From NCBI RefSeq assembly GCF_947179165.1, contig NC_077245.1, positions 11,874,740-11,938,739 on the forward strand: a DNA stretch of 64,000 bases, read 5' to 3'. Positions 1-13,400 of the stretch are shown piece after piece. Below the pieces are notes generated by a model. The model searched no databases and was not told the origin of the DNA. It was given only the letters and a program-made list of their open reading frames with translations. Both the position numbers and the translations under genes were made by a program. This DNA comes from Solanum dulcamara. Lineage: Eukaryota; Streptophyta; Magnoliopsida; Solanales; Solanaceae. The number at the start of each line of letters is the position of its first letter. The first letter of the stretch is position 1.

Positions 1-949
1 TTTTTTTGAATTAATTAGGCCATTGGATTTCCTAGAAAAGAAAGGGTCATTAGTGCTTGTGGCCGTCACAAGCTGCCATCTTCCTTTTTCTTAATTAGGA
101 TTAATATATTTTTAGGTGTAATGATTAATTCCTACTGGCTGCTTTTTCATGTTTGGAATGCAATGATAAAGACTATTCCATTCTGATTTTATATTAGAAT
201 CTTGAATATGAAGAAAATCTTACTGAAAGCGTCATTTTCAGAATAGGTTTTTCAATAGGCGATTTGGATTTAATCGGGCTTTGATGTAAGCACTGGACAC
301 CGGGTGAGAATTTCAAAAAGAATACGTGAACATCATTGATGTATACAAAGTGTATATCAACCGTATAATAAGAAATATTCATCATTGTGTACACCGACAA
401 TTATACGAGCTAAAATTTATAAAAAAACTAAAGATTAGGATTTGTTTTGTTGCATAATTTATTGCGTTGTTTATTTTTTTTAAAAAAACTTTCTTCTTTA
501 GAGTAGTAAAACATCATATTTTATATATATGAATAAGGGAAAAGAGTATAACCTGCCCGGGCCAATATATGTAACCCAACAAACTTAGGAACTTAGGTAA
601 TATATTCCCTTATTATATTTGCTTAACTTATTTTATGAACCTAATAATTAAGTAACAAATAATCTAGTAAATGTTGTTAATCTCCTCTTAATTATTATCG
701 AGGTTATAGTAGATGTAAAATTTAGCTCAAATTAATTAAGTAACCAGCCCAACCCATCGCATATAAGGAAACTTTGTGGGGAAAAAACACTAAAAAAGCC
801 TTTGCTGCTTGGCTTGTTATGGTCATTTCCCTCTCAGACACTTCCAACATATTTAATTTCTCTCCACAAGAAAATAAAAACTCTCTTTCTTGAAAGTTCA
901 TAAATTATTTTTAAAATTTTAGAACAAATAATTGAGATTTTGGTGTGCA
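1..949. other. AT-rich intergenic stretch
   Basis: No coding region, RNA gene or clear repeat was found. The sequence is AT-rich with short poly-A and poly-T runs. The only open frames are short and show no family resemblance. Confidence 0.6.
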
Positions 950-1520
950 TGTACTATTGTAGCCTTACAGATTCTATGTTGTACAGCCTTACAGGTATAG
1001 AGGTTTTTTTTCATGATAGACCTTCTGCTCGAGTAAGCATATCAAAAATAAAGTATGTAGAGCAAATTAAATACAATAATGAAGAAGTCTTGTTGAAAAC
1101 AATCAAAGAGAACAAGTAGTAACAACAAACAATATGCTTCATTGAAGCAAAGGAAACACCAAATATTGATAAGAGAACTAGACAACGTTCGATTAATTCT
1201 ATCTAGGATCATGTCCTCGATAAACTCCATATATGCCATGTCTTGTCTAATCATTTCACCCAGGACTTCCCCGGCCAACCTCTACCTCTCCCGATACAAC
1301 TATAGTCAATTTTTCACATCCTTTTACTGGAGCATCCATACATCTTCTCTTCATATATATATCTTAACCATCTCAATCTCACCTCTCTCATCTTATCCGT
1401 CACGAAAGCCACACCGACCACCTCATTTATGTATGATACTTCCATGCAATTTAATGACGCTCCATGGAAGTCTGAATGCAATGTAGTCAATACATAAATC
1501 CGAGTTTTTTTAGACAACTT
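950..1520 (-). mobile_element. RTE-like LINE 3' fragment with SINE-like tail module
   Basis: Read on the minus strand, a degenerate frame (about 1517 to 1314) contains DKMREVRLRWLRYI, the conserved end of a plant non-LTR reverse transcriptase ORF. It is followed by the usual post-ORF text (a WPGKSW-like stretch, frames broken) and a T-rich 3' region. The last part, about 950-1040, reads as a degraded copy of the module that ends with (TTG)n elsewhere in the window. Three other copies of this LINE end occur near 21.6, 44.1 and 48.4 kb. It is 5'-truncated and dead. Confidence 0.7.
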
Positions 1521-1572
1521 GTCTAGGAGTTAATATTTTGGCCGCCCGCGTGCGATTGACAGTAAAAATATG

Positions 1573-1849
1573 TACTTCCTTAGTTTTATATTACTTGTCT
1601 ATGTTATTAAAATATTTATTTTAAATTACTTGTTAATCTATAAAATAAAGATATAATTAATTTTAAAAAAAATTGCTTTTAAAATTTATTCTTGATGAAA
1701 GTATAAACATTATAAAGTGTTTTAAAAATTTATTATTAATTTTATATTGATGAATAAGACGCATAAATAAAGCATATTAAAAGTTTTAAAGAATAAATTA
1801 TTAAAAAACATTTTTGATGGACAAGTAGTAATATAGGAGGGACAGGGTA
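1573..1849. mobile_element. Stowaway-like MITE
   Basis: Imperfect terminal inverted repeats face each other: TACTTCCTTAGTTTTATATTACTTGTC-type sequence at the left and its complement (ACAAGTAGTAATATAGGAGGGA) at the right. The interior of about 270 bp is very AT-rich and non-coding, and a TA lies outside each end. Ends of this kind are typical of Tc1/mariner-derived Stowaway MITEs. The right boundary is uncertain by a few bases. Confidence 0.6.
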
Positions 1850-1975
1850 GAATAAGCCAACTACCACAATTAAAGGTCCTCCTCACCTAATCCTATTTGC
1901 CACTAACTTTTGTTACTTTTTTTTGTTCATAAAGCTTACTCTAATACGTAGGAAATAATTATATTAATTCATCCA

Positions 1976-2187
1976 TGGTTATAAAATAAACTAACTTAGC
2001 AAATTAATAAGAAAGGGAGATAGTAAGAGAAAGAGAGAAAATTGAGTATCTCTATGTACATGCATTACACATTGCATGAGGCTATTTATAGTCTGACAAT
2101 CTAAGAAGATAAGGGAGAGAGCAATGTTATTCTTTTAAGTGGGTCCCTTAAAGAAAGTGGAACATTCACTATTTTTCTTTCATAACA
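1976..2187 (-). repeat. LTR-like arm, left
   Basis: On the minus strand it begins TGTTATGAAAG next to a purine tract and ends near AGTTTATTTTATAACCA. It pairs with the right arm at 2665-2891, which begins TGTTAATGAGC and ends TTTTATAACA. The arms differ by many substitutions and small indels, so the structure is not recent. Confidence 0.65.
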
Positions 2188-2664
2188 CTCCCCCTTGGAT
2201 GTCCACGTGTAATGTGTCTCATTAAAAACTTTATAAGAAATAATATACATATTATCCCGAACACTCATATATATTGTGCCTCGTTAAAATCTTACTAGGA
2301 AAAACCCAATGGGAAAAAGCCTAGTGAAGAAAAAAGAGTACACAAATCTGGTAATACGCCTTGAGTGCTGCCTCATTAAAAACTTTACCAGGAAAATCCA
2401 GTGGGATAAAATCTTGGTTAAGAGATTGATTGGCCAAGGTTTTGTCCCACTGGGTTTTCCTGGTAAGATTTTTAATGAGGCAACAGTCAAGACGTATTAC
2501 CAGATTTGTGTACTCTTTTTCTTTCACTAGGCTTTTTTTCACTGGATTTTTTCTAGTAAGGTTTTAACGAGGCACAATATTTATGGATGTTTACGATAAA
2601 TATGTATATTATTTCTTGTAAAGTTTTTAACGAGACATATTTTACGTGGACATTCAAGGTGGAG

Positions 2665-2891
2665 TGTTAATGAGCAAGTTGTTTAGTGGATGTCCCTTTT
2701 GAGGGGCCCACTTAAATATACCAACTTGCCTATTTGTTCTTCCTTTTTCTTCCATTGCTGGCTATAAATGCCATGTTTATTGATTGTAAAAACATGCACA
2801 GATACAGAAATATACACAGCAATTCTCTCTCTTTTGTTTGCTTGCTATCTTTCTTTTTAATTAATTTGCAAAATTAGTTTATTTTATAACA
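2665..2891 (+). repeat. LTR-like arm, right
   Basis: It starts with TGTTAATGAGC directly after the purine tract GGTGGAG and ends TATAACA, giving the TG...CA ends of an LTR. It contains GGCTATAAATGCC, a TATA-like box followed by probable leader sequence. It is the inverted partner of 1976-2187. Confidence 0.65.
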
Positions 2892-4102
2892 CTCTAAAAT
2901 ATATTTCTTTGTATTTGTGTTACTTTACATATGGCCACTGAATTTTTATTTTATGAAATTAAAATTACTTAATTTAATTTAAATATTTAAATTAAATATT
3001 ACGAAAGCCGCTATATTTCCTGTAATAAAAAAGTTACTCAATTTTACTGAAGTAACACAGAAAATTATAAGGAACAATCAAAAGATATATTTTATATGAT
3101 ACTATTTAGGTAAAGTTGAATGATTTTTCGTTACAAGAAATTGTTAACTAACTCCTCGTTATTCTTAAGCAAAGTTAAATAACTTTTCGTTATCAAATCA
3201 AGTGCGTCGCTATTGCGGGAACTCATTTCCTTCCTCTTTACATATAGGTGGTATATTTGTATATATTTTTTTTTCCCTTGCTAGAGAATTCTAATATTTT
3301 GAATTGGATATTGAAGTTTCAAATATTGTATTGTTTTAATCGACTATTGTAATTTTGAATTGAATGCCATAAATTTGGATTCGGTATTGCACTTTTGAAA
3401 TGAATATTGTAATTTGCGAGAATACTATAGTTTTGAATAGAATATTGTATTATATCTTTTAAATTGAATAGCGTAGTTTCGAATTGAATAATTTATTTGT
3501 GAATTGAATATTATAGTCTATAGTTTTGGATTGAATACCATAATATGAATTAAATATTATTGTTTTGGATTGAATATTATTTATAGTTTCATAGGAAAAT
3601 TTGTTGATTAGCATAGAAACAAATCATAATACGTTATATGTCTCAACAAGTTTATGTATTTACCTTTTCGTATGTAGTTTGTATATCTCAACAAATTTTC
3701 AAAGAATGATTTGATAAATATATGTAGGATTCTCTAGTAATTAATAATATTACTAGGATATATTGTGAAAAGAGGGTCGTAGGTGGTATATTTACATTTT
3801 CCCCCCTTTATTTTAAGGTTCTATTGACATAGAATTGCTTGCAAGCTGTTATTGGTTCAATCTTACATATTCAAACTTTACAAAAGCGTATTATTATAGT
3901 ATACTACTGAATTCTGCACTCTTAAGATGACATTCTTGATATATTAGGACTACTGTATTGTCTAAGTTTTCTCTGGTTGGGCTAACTTAGGCAGCCTACT
4001 TTCAGCCAATAATCGCCACCATATTATCTTTGGTCTATATATCATGATGGTACCAAGGGAAAGTGGGACCTTAGACTTCGTTATCAGAAAGTTGTGGAAA
4101 TT
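2892..4102. other. Intergenic, AT-rich, with periodic repeat
   Basis: No gene is visible. The stretch 3290-3600 is a degenerate repeat (separate entry). The remainder is AT-rich sequence downstream of the pyrophosphatase gene. Confidence 0.5.
3290..3600. repeat. Degenerate ~20-bp periodic repeat (GAATTGAATATTGTA-type)
   Basis: The phrase TTTTGAATTGAATATTGTAG and close variants recur about fifteen times at roughly 20-bp spacing, each unit altered. This is old minisatellite-like sequence with no coding content. Confidence 0.6.
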
Positions 4103-4108
4103 TTTATT
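4103..4108 (-). terminator. Candidate polyadenylation signal of the pyrophosphatase gene
   Basis: AATAAA on the minus strand, 332 bases past the stop codon, is the first exact copy downstream. The 3' end is not otherwise supported, and plant signals are often degenerate. Confidence 0.3.
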
Positions 4109-4439
4109 CATAGCCAAAAACTTGAGGATATAAACCTAATAGTTCTATCATATTCAAAGACCCTACTTTAGTATCATTAGGAAAAATATGTATAAGGAAA
4201 CCATGAAAGAGCATAGCAACCAAGTAAAAGTATGGGAAGCTAAAGAAAGCATTAAATTGAGAATTCAGAAATCTACAACTAAAAAGAGTGTTGCCTATAT
4301 AGTTAGAAATTCATGTGCCAAAAAATGTGGTATTCGTTATGTAAACCAGAAAGTACATCTCTCGTCATATATCCAGTGAACATAGAAAAGCTCCAAGAGA
4401 CTTGTGCCGTATATTTAAAAAATCTCTTAAATTTAACTC

Positions 4440-7400
4440 TCATAGAAAGATAGGAGCCATCACAAGGGTTATTGTTGCAAGCATTTTGATTAGTACATGG
4501 AGAGAAGGTCCAGCTGTATCTTTGAATGGGTCTCCTACCCTGCAAACAGAAATGAAATTATAAGAAATCTGCAACGCGATACGTGTGGTTTTGATTTCTA
4601 AGAAGATATATTGTTATGACTAGATGAGTATTTAGAACAATAAAGCAAGCACAAGGAAAACGACGAATGAAAGTAACAAAGCTTGCAAGAAATGACCTAT
4701 GAGTAATATGATTCTACCAACTCTTGAGAACTATGTTTTGCTCAGATCCTTCAAAAATGCCACCGCCGGAAGATCTGACATGGATGCTGTGGCAGTTTTG
4801 AAGAATACAAGCAACATAGCTTGAGAATATGTGAAACATCTAAGAACACTTACGTGTCTCCAGTAACTGCTGCTTTGTGGGTGTCACTCCCTTTGCCTCC
4901 AAGAGCGCCTGTTTCTATGTATTTCTTTGCATTATCCCAGGCTCCACCAGCAGTGTTGAGGAAAAGAGCCATAAGGATACCAGAAACCGTGGCAAACATC
5001 AACATGGAAGCTACAACTTTAGCCCCAAGAAGAGGATGCCCCGTGTAGTAGCCCAAAATGCGGAAAAGAACACCTATACGGAAATCAAGATGATATAATA
5101 GACTCAAAATTCAACACTAAGATCAAAGAAGATATGAAACACAAACTTAAAGGCATCAATTAAGAATCAGAATTTGCCTGCACACATGAACTGATGGGAA
5201 TAAACAGATTGCAAAGAATTCTCCTCAGATTTTACTTCTAATGTTTGGTGAAGAAGAGTCACCACCTACCAGAGAGATTACAAAGTGCACACACAGACAA
5301 TACTACTCAGTAACTAACAGGAAGGACACAAAATAATTGACATGTACTATATTCAGATAAATATACTGTACAGTCACTGCTGAGGAAAATGGTCAAACAG
5401 AGATAATGCGATGTGGTGAACGGGTAGAATTTGGATGAGCGTAGATGTTTCATGGTTCAGCAGAAAAAATTGCAGGGTAGACTTGTACAGATGTAGTTTC
5501 TCACTGAAATCACGTGTGGTGGACGACTCCCATTTCTCAATGATACCTCACCTCACAACACATTTTGCAATTCTAAGCAAGTTGTTACTTTCCAATATCA
5601 AGTCCTAAGCTTTACCACAAACAAAATACTCCCTCCATCGCAATTTATGTGGCACCTTTCGATTTTCAAAATTCAAACAAGTCTATCGTTGACAACAAAT
5701 TTTCATATATCTTTTAAATATTTTGAATTGTCAATTATTGTGACTTATAGTACTTTTTACGTAGTTTACAAATATATAAATTTCATTTCAAAAAATTTGA
5801 AGATTCCATGCTCAAATTTCCGGTCAAAGTTAAACTGTTCGACTCTCGAAAAATGAAAAATGCCACATAAATTGGAATAGAGGGAGTATAAAAAAGGTAG
5901 AAAAAAATAAGATAGACCTGATGATGTGGTTCATACGAGTTAAAGTACCATATATATTACCCAGACATTCTACAAAAAAATGCAAGCAGATGCCGATAAG
6001 AGCAAATACAACAAACTCATTGAATAAATCCAAGACAGAGGTTATTTCAGAAGATAGATATTATGGATAGTACATATTTTACCCCCTGGATTTTTCCGGG
6101 GGTTTTCAGCTTCACACTTGCCAGGGGTGGGGTGGGGTGGAGTGAAGGGGTCCTATGATCCAAGTCCCTGAAAGAAAAACTGTCATTTTGTTCAATAGAG
6201 GTCTCAAGATGTCATGTAAAAGAACAAGATCTCCATTTTCCCTGGCAAACTCCTCATCGGAGTTTTTCTAACTAGAACAAGCCGTACAGTTTTCCATCTA
6301 AGGCGACGAACTATCTTCGAAACACTAGGTCAAATATTTTCTAGTTTGAATCAGGGGAACCAAATAAGGGCTGAAACTTCTGGCAAGGGTTCCAGTCAAG
6401 GCCCCAGTGCCGATTTCCATTTTTTCCTAGTAAGGTCAACTTAGTTTGGTACATACATATCACCAAAACACACTGATAGCTACAGATTTATGCTTCCATA
6501 TTACAGAAAACCTGCAGTTAAATTGACTTTTATTTTTTTATGACAAAGGAACTCGCAATTGCCACTCTTAAAGAGCACAAGGTAAACCGCACTCCGGTGT
6601 AATAGCTCGCAAACCACAAAGAAGAGGTAAATCGCACTAGGCAAGTCCTATGCAACGAGCTTGATCGAGAAAGCATGCGGATTTGAACCTGAGACCCACC
6701 ACCATTTAGGAGATCCGCTGCTCAACCAACTCGGTCACCCTTGCGGGTTAGTTATATGGCTTTTATAGTAGTAAAACAGTTCACATAAAGCATGGAAAAA
6801 ACACCGAAGTGCAAGACTCACCAGCAACTGTAGGGGATATGATAGCTAGGGCTCCAGGTTTAATCATCTCCTTCAAAGACGCAGATGCAACAATGGACAC
6901 ACATCGACCATAATCTGGCTTCTCCTTATAGTCCTGCCACCAGTAAAAGTATTATGCATTAACTTCAGCCTCTCCATGAGTATTCTGCAACACAAGGCAA
7001 CCTTCTGAAAGGTAATTCTACTAACCATGATCCCGGGCCTCTCAATAAACTGCCTTCTTACTTCATTGACTACTTCCTGAGCAGTTCGACCAACAGCTGC
7101 ACAGGCCCAAGCACTGAACAGAAAGATGAGCATCGAACCCAGCAAACCACCAACAAATACTTCAGGTATCGCTATATCAACCTGCATAAGAATTAAAAAA
7201 TCTTGGTCCTGCAACTGTATAGTTAACCTAGTTAAAGAACAAGGCCAAATAGAAAGCCATAGCAATTCCATACCTGCTTGAAGGGTTGTTGAGCAAATGC
7301 AGCTACCTCATCCATATAGGCACTGAACAGAAGAAATGACGCAAGTGCTGCAGATCCAATTGCAAATCCCTTGGTTGTAGCTTTGGTAGTGTTCCCAACA

Positions 7401-10400
7401 GCATCAAGAACATCAGTTATCTCACGAACACTTTCAGGCTGCACATGAAAAGGCTTATTGAACTAACCAAGCTAACAAAATTTATGAGAAAAATAAGTCA
7501 AGACCTCATGCTTTTGCTCAGAAACATTAGCCTCACCTGTTGGCTCATCTCAACAATCCCACCAGCATTATCAGCTATTGGACCAAACATATCCATGGTG
7601 AGAACATACGCTGCCGTACTAAGCATTCCCATAGTTGCTACAGCAGTGCCAAACAACCCCCCAGTTGGATTTCCAACTTCGTCTGTCAATCCTGAAGTGC
7701 GACCAAGCCAGAAAGCAGAAACAATAGCCAAGCTTATGACAAGGACAGGTAGAGCTGTGGATTCCAGACCCAAACTAACACCCGCAATTATGTTTGTTCC
7801 GTGACCAGTAGAGCTAGCAAGGGCTAAGGTACGCACGGGCTCGTATTTGTAGTCAGTGTAGTACTTTGATATCCAAACAAAGGCATAGGCAGTAACAATT
7901 CCAACCAGACCGCATAAAGCAAAATTCAACCAAGCAGAAGGAGCCTGTTCGGTATATAATAACCACCGTGTTGACTGCAAATGGAATGCAATGCAAACTA
8001 TTAGTGGAGAGAACAGAGACAGGAAGTCAAATAACCAATAAGGGTAGAAATGGTGGATAATGCTCCGACTTCCAATGCAAATAAAACTTACCAAACCAAA
8101 TGTCAGAACAGCTAAAAATATTGTCACCGAGTACCCCTTTTCAAGAGTTTTCATGGGATCCTCTATAGTTCCAATTACTCCAGAATCTCTTTTATTCCGA
8201 ATAGAGAATATGCCAACTGATGATATAACCAGGTCAAATGAATGAACAACTAGAGGAAACAGAATAAAGCCGGATGGATCTGCAGAAGAAATCGATCTAA
8301 ATTAGAAAAAGATAGAACTGTAAGGAAACAGCAGATCGCAATAATTTCTAGGAACAAAAGTTTAGTATTTAGCCACATTATAGGAAGGGTGATCATTCTG
8401 TACACATATATTTCTAGCAATTAATCAAGCAAATATATGAAAAGCATAGCTGAGAATCACGTTTTGGGTAAAATTCTCTACTTTTTGTATAGGCCTTGCA
8501 TAGCACATTAATAAGTTAATTATGTCATCGAGAAAAATCCAAAAATAAGGCTTTAGAGGGTGAGAAATTGATGCAGTTTCATTCTATCTAGTGTATACCA
8601 TACAACTAGAGCAACAAAGCCTCAACCCCGAGCTAGTTCATGTCGCCTTCATGAATTCTCACCAGCCTTCTCCATCCATTTGGATACAAAATCATCACTG
8701 TTTACAAATCATCACTGAATTCTCACCAGCCTTCTCCATCCATTTGGATACAAAATCATCACTGTTTACTACAGCAAAACAAATACTAAGAGCTCTTTTT
8801 ATGGCACCTGGGTAGTTTCAATCCACAACAAAGTCGAGTAATAACAGACTATTAAGCTAAGCTGCAACTGTTATCCAAATTTTAAGATGACAAAACTTAA
8901 TCATGGGATGAACAATATAAGACAAATATCATTACAAGACCTCTTCCCCTCTCGCATTATAATCGGCAGCATCTAAAACAGCTTTGTCGAAGGCGTGCTT
9001 TCGCCCAGCTTAACAACTGCTTTGGTGAAGAAACTAAGTTGATGAAATGTCCCCATCTTATAAAAAAAAAGCCAACCAACAGCTCTGTGCTCACTAAATC
9101 ACTTGTTTTAATTGTATTTTCTCAAACACTTACAACTCCACTGACTTCAGCACTTTGTTGGGCATTTTCAGCTTTGACAACACTGATCTACAAACACTTG
9201 CTGTCCTTCATTTGCAAATATGCAGTTCCATCCTCACAGTACACATACTTATGTTGACCAATTCCCTTTTCTGTAATATTTGGATTCAAATGCATTGGTT
9301 GGCATAGAACAATTAAAGTAGCCTTTTTGATACACTCCCACCAAGATTACTACTCACCTTCAAACCCAATTTCTACAGCAATCTAAGTTACAATTTAATC
9401 AACTCAAGTGTGAGTGTCATCCTACCTTCAATTTTGCAGCGTTGAGCCATGGTTCCTCCAAGTATCATTGCACTAATAATCTCCGCAGCTATACTTTCGA
9501 AAAGATCTGCACCTCGAGCAGCACAGTCGCCAACATTGTCTCCTACCTTAAATTTGAGAATTTATAAGGTTAGCATTGGGCACATCAACACAAAGTATAG
9601 GTAGTCACAGTTACCGGTCAAATAATTGACGGAGCAGATGTCAATACTCTAGAATTCCTTTTCTATGTTAATTTAAAATAGCAAACTTTACTTTCTTTTA
9701 TATTATTTTTGTTTTTATTTGGTGCTAAATATAAGACACTGCAAGCACTACAGCTAGAATGTGAAACAATATAGGGAGCTCAGAGAAGACAAAGAACTGC
9801 TTCTTTAAACTCCAAGAATTTATCAAAGGAGATAACTTTCATCTAGAAAAATGACAATCACTGGTGCTACTCAAGCACCAAAAAATGTTTCTAATCTCAA
9901 AGTTAAAGCACAATTTAAACAGAAACTTGAAATTCCGCTACATTAGCAAGGTGTATGGGGCATAAAGTAAAACTTAACGAAATCACTCAATAAACATCCA
10001 GCTAGAATACATGACTGAAATGCATGATTGAACACAGAAGTCGCAGAAGAATATGAAAGAAGACAATAAAAAAAGAGTAGATAAATACCAGATCTGCAAT
10101 TACAGCAGGGTTTCGTGGGTCGTCTTCAGGTATACCCTGCTCTACTTTTCCAACAAGATCAGCTCCAACATCAGCAGCCTTTGTGAATATTCCACCACCC
10201 AACTGAGCAAAAAGGGCAACAAATGAAGCTCCAAAACCATACCCAACTAGTAGAAGAGGCACTGTGTAAAGATGAAGTAGAAGTCATAATTGTGAACTAG
10301 AAAACAGACATTCAAAAGCAAAAGTACATCTTAGTGAAATAAAAGAATGCGAAAAGTCAGCAGATTTTACTCACAATCGGTTGCCTTCATTGTACCAGTC

Positions 10401-13400
10401 GAATCCACCCCGAACCACACATACAAAATTGCATACAGTATAGCAACACCCATTACAGCCATACCAACAACCACTAATGCTGAAAATCCACCAGCACGAA
10501 CAGCTATCTACATCAGAAAGATCTCAAGTTAATTTCCACAAGAAAGGATCCTAGTGTTGCTCTTGTCGAACATTATTATGAAGAGTAATAAAAAGAATAA
10601 AAAGAACCTGCAATGCCTCGCGGGCTGACCGTCTTGCTGCACTGGATACTCGAACATTTGCACGTACCGACACCCACATGCCAACATACCCAGCAACACC
10701 AGAACATAGAGCCCCAAAAAGAAATGCAGCGACCGTAATACAAGCATATGTTACCCTATATCACAGCATGGGAAGTATCATAAAGTGAACTCAAACTTCT
10801 GTGAAAGAAGAAAAATTATCCAACTCAAAACCTGCCATCACCTGCCTAAGCCAGACAATTCTTGCTGAGGAGTTATCTTACGAAATAAATATATGCCTAG
10901 TATAGCCAGTCCCAGCAATAGTGCCATCTTGGAGATGGTCCCATACTGAGTTCTGAAGAAACCTTCAGCTCCATCCCGTATTGCATCTGATATCTAGCAA
11001 GTTCAATAATGAGCTCAAGACTTTAAGACAATATACAACATGTTCCAATAAAACAGGAGCAAAATCATGACTGCAAATCCAAGTTTCTGCAAATTGGGGG
11101 CTGCCATGAATATCATCAAGCTTTTTTAGCAATTTCTTTACATTAAACTTCTCATAATGGAACAAGATAATTTTGCCTTCGAATCGACTTCTCTCTGAAA
11201 TTCATGTCTATGAAGGACGCTAAGATCGGGTGGCATGTAAACTAGGAGCATGGAGAAGAGAAATGAAAATGGAAGGAAGAGATCATTTTTGTGGTTGGCA
11301 GGAGAAGAAGGCAGAAGCTCACGCTGAATCTCCATAACATCTTCTGCAGATGAAACTCTAGCACACAACTTTAACCCTTGGAACAACCATTCATACATGA
11401 TGATCAAGAGTTGGCTCAAGCAATAGGAGCCCCTTAACCAAGACTAAGGTTTTGGATACAATGCCATTCCTGCCTCCCTTACAACCTAACCCAATTCCTC
11501 CATCCACCTCTTCTTCCACTGATAAATTAATAAACAAATAAAATAAAAGAAGAAAGGAGAAAAGAACTAAAGAATAATAATAAGATCTAGACTCATTTAG
11601 TTTACTGCATAGACCTTGAGACCCGTATCAAAAGAATAATATATGATCTAGTACGAGAAAACGTTGTCCAAACTCTCTTATCCACATGTTAATTAACACA
11701 GAAAAAACAAAAGGACCAGGAAAACTTTGAAAGACAATTTAAAAACTGATTAAGAAGATTGTACCTCGGACATCTCAGGTGGTCCCTCATCCTTTGCCAG
11801 CACCCACTTAGTAAGATAAATTGACACGAAAAAGCTGATGATACAAACTGAAAACACAAACACAAGGATGGGGGAGGTACTTGCACCAATGTAAAAGATA
11901 GCTCCAAAACAAACAAGCAGGGCCACCAGAAGAATGCGAGAGTTTATTCTCATGAGAACACGAAAAATCTGCATGAAACAGTCGAGACAACATTAAAATA
12001 ACTACCTAAAAAGTAATAATGCAAACTATGAATTATGAAAGAAAGAAAATTATATTATGCTGCTAAAAACAGCTTCTCATTCAACAATTTTATTCAAGCA
12101 AAAAAGTGAACAACTAGAATATCTAATCGTTTTTGAATCACAGAGTGTGAGAAATATAGGAAAAAAATATTATTGAATTGTGTAAGAATAAAATTACATA
12201 AAGACCCTATTTATAGACACTATAAACCAATCATTTTTCAAGTAGGATACTATAAACTATTCTTATTTCTATTCCTATTCTAAGTAGGATTGTGTACACT
12301 TATTCCTATTCTAACACTCCCCCTCAAGCTGGTGCATACAAATCATATTTACCTAGCTAGCTTGTTACAAATATAATTAATACGAAGATCGGTGAGGGAC
12401 TTGGTGAAGATATCCGCAAGTTGATCAATTGACTTCACAAACTTTGTAACAATATCTCCTGAGAGTATCTTTTCTTTAACAAAGTGACAATCAATCTCAA
12501 TGTACTTAGTACTCTCATGAAATACTGGATTTGATGCAATATGAAGGGTCGCTTGATTATCACACACAAGTTCCATATGACCGGTTTCTCCAAATTTTAG
12601 TTCTGTCAACAACTGTTTGATCCAAACTAGCTCACAAGTTGCCACAACCATTGCTCGATATTCTGCTTCTGCACTAGATCGAGTAACCACACTTTGTTTC
12701 TTACTCTTCCATGACACCAAATTACCTCCTACTAAAACACAATACCCAGATGTAGAACGTCTATCAGAGGGTGATCTCGCCCAATCAACATCTGTATATC
12801 CGGTGATATGCGCATGGCCGTGATCCTCAAAGAGTAGTCCTTTATCGGGAGCTAACTTTATATATCGCAGAATACGAATAACTGCATCCCAATAACTATC
12901 ACAAGGAGAAGTCATAAACTGACTTACAACACTCACAGGAAAAGAGATGCCAGGTCTAGTCACTGTGAGATAATTCAACTTTCCAACCAGCTGTTTATAC
13001 CTATCAGGATTACTGAGTGGCTCCCCCTGTCCTAGAAGGAGTTTAACATTCGGATCTATAGGAGTGTCAATGGGTCTACATCCGTTCATTTCTGTCTCCT
13101 CAAGAATGTCTAAGGCATACTTGCGTTGAGAAATAACAATACCTGATCTAGACTGAGCAACCTCAATACCTAGAAAATACTTCAGTTTGTCGAGGTCTTT
13201 AGTCTGGAAATGCTGAAAGAGATGTTGCTTCAAATTAGTGATACCATCTTGATCATTGCCGGTGATAGCGATATCATCAACGTAAACAACTAAATAAATA
13301 CACAAATTTGGTGCAGAATGCCGATAAAAGACTAAGTGATCAGCTCGACTACGAGTCATGCCAAACTACTGAATTACTGTGCTGAACTTCCCAAATCAGG

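Larger units (their letters stand above)
1976..2891. mobile_element. Palindromic retroelement: two inverted LTRs facing outward
   Basis: The whole 916-bp block is a large imperfect palindrome with its axis near 2430-2440. Each outer arm looks like an LTR: minus-oriented at 1976-2187, plus-oriented at 2665-2891. Immediately inside each LTR is a polypurine-like tract (revcomp of CTCCCCCTTGG at the left, CAAGGTGGAG at the right). Both arms then continue inward with the same non-coding internal sequence, containing repeated ATTAAAAACTTTACCAGG-type blocks. The order is therefore 3'LTR-PPT-internal / internal-PPT-3'LTR. No primer-binding site or coding domain lies between. The two overlapping opposite-strand ORFs near 2300-2540 merely reflect this symmetry. 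Confidence 0.75.

Noticed and set aside
2284..2542. Two overlapping 68-73-codon ORFs on opposite strands
   Set aside because: They encode near-identical peptides only because the region is a palindrome; no protein family matches.
6660..6750. Possible tRNA gene on the minus strand (A-box and B-box-like motifs)
   Set aside because: The promoter boxes are present but there is no acceptor-stem pairing and the sequence continues into a SINE body.
11138..11419. 93-codon minus-strand ORF between pyrophosphatase exons 2 and 3
   Set aside because: It is intronic, shows no homology, and the flanking exons join in frame without it.
13000..13100. Captured host gene inside the intron-1 copia element
   Set aside because: All readable segments align in order with standard gag-pol domains; no extra domain was found.
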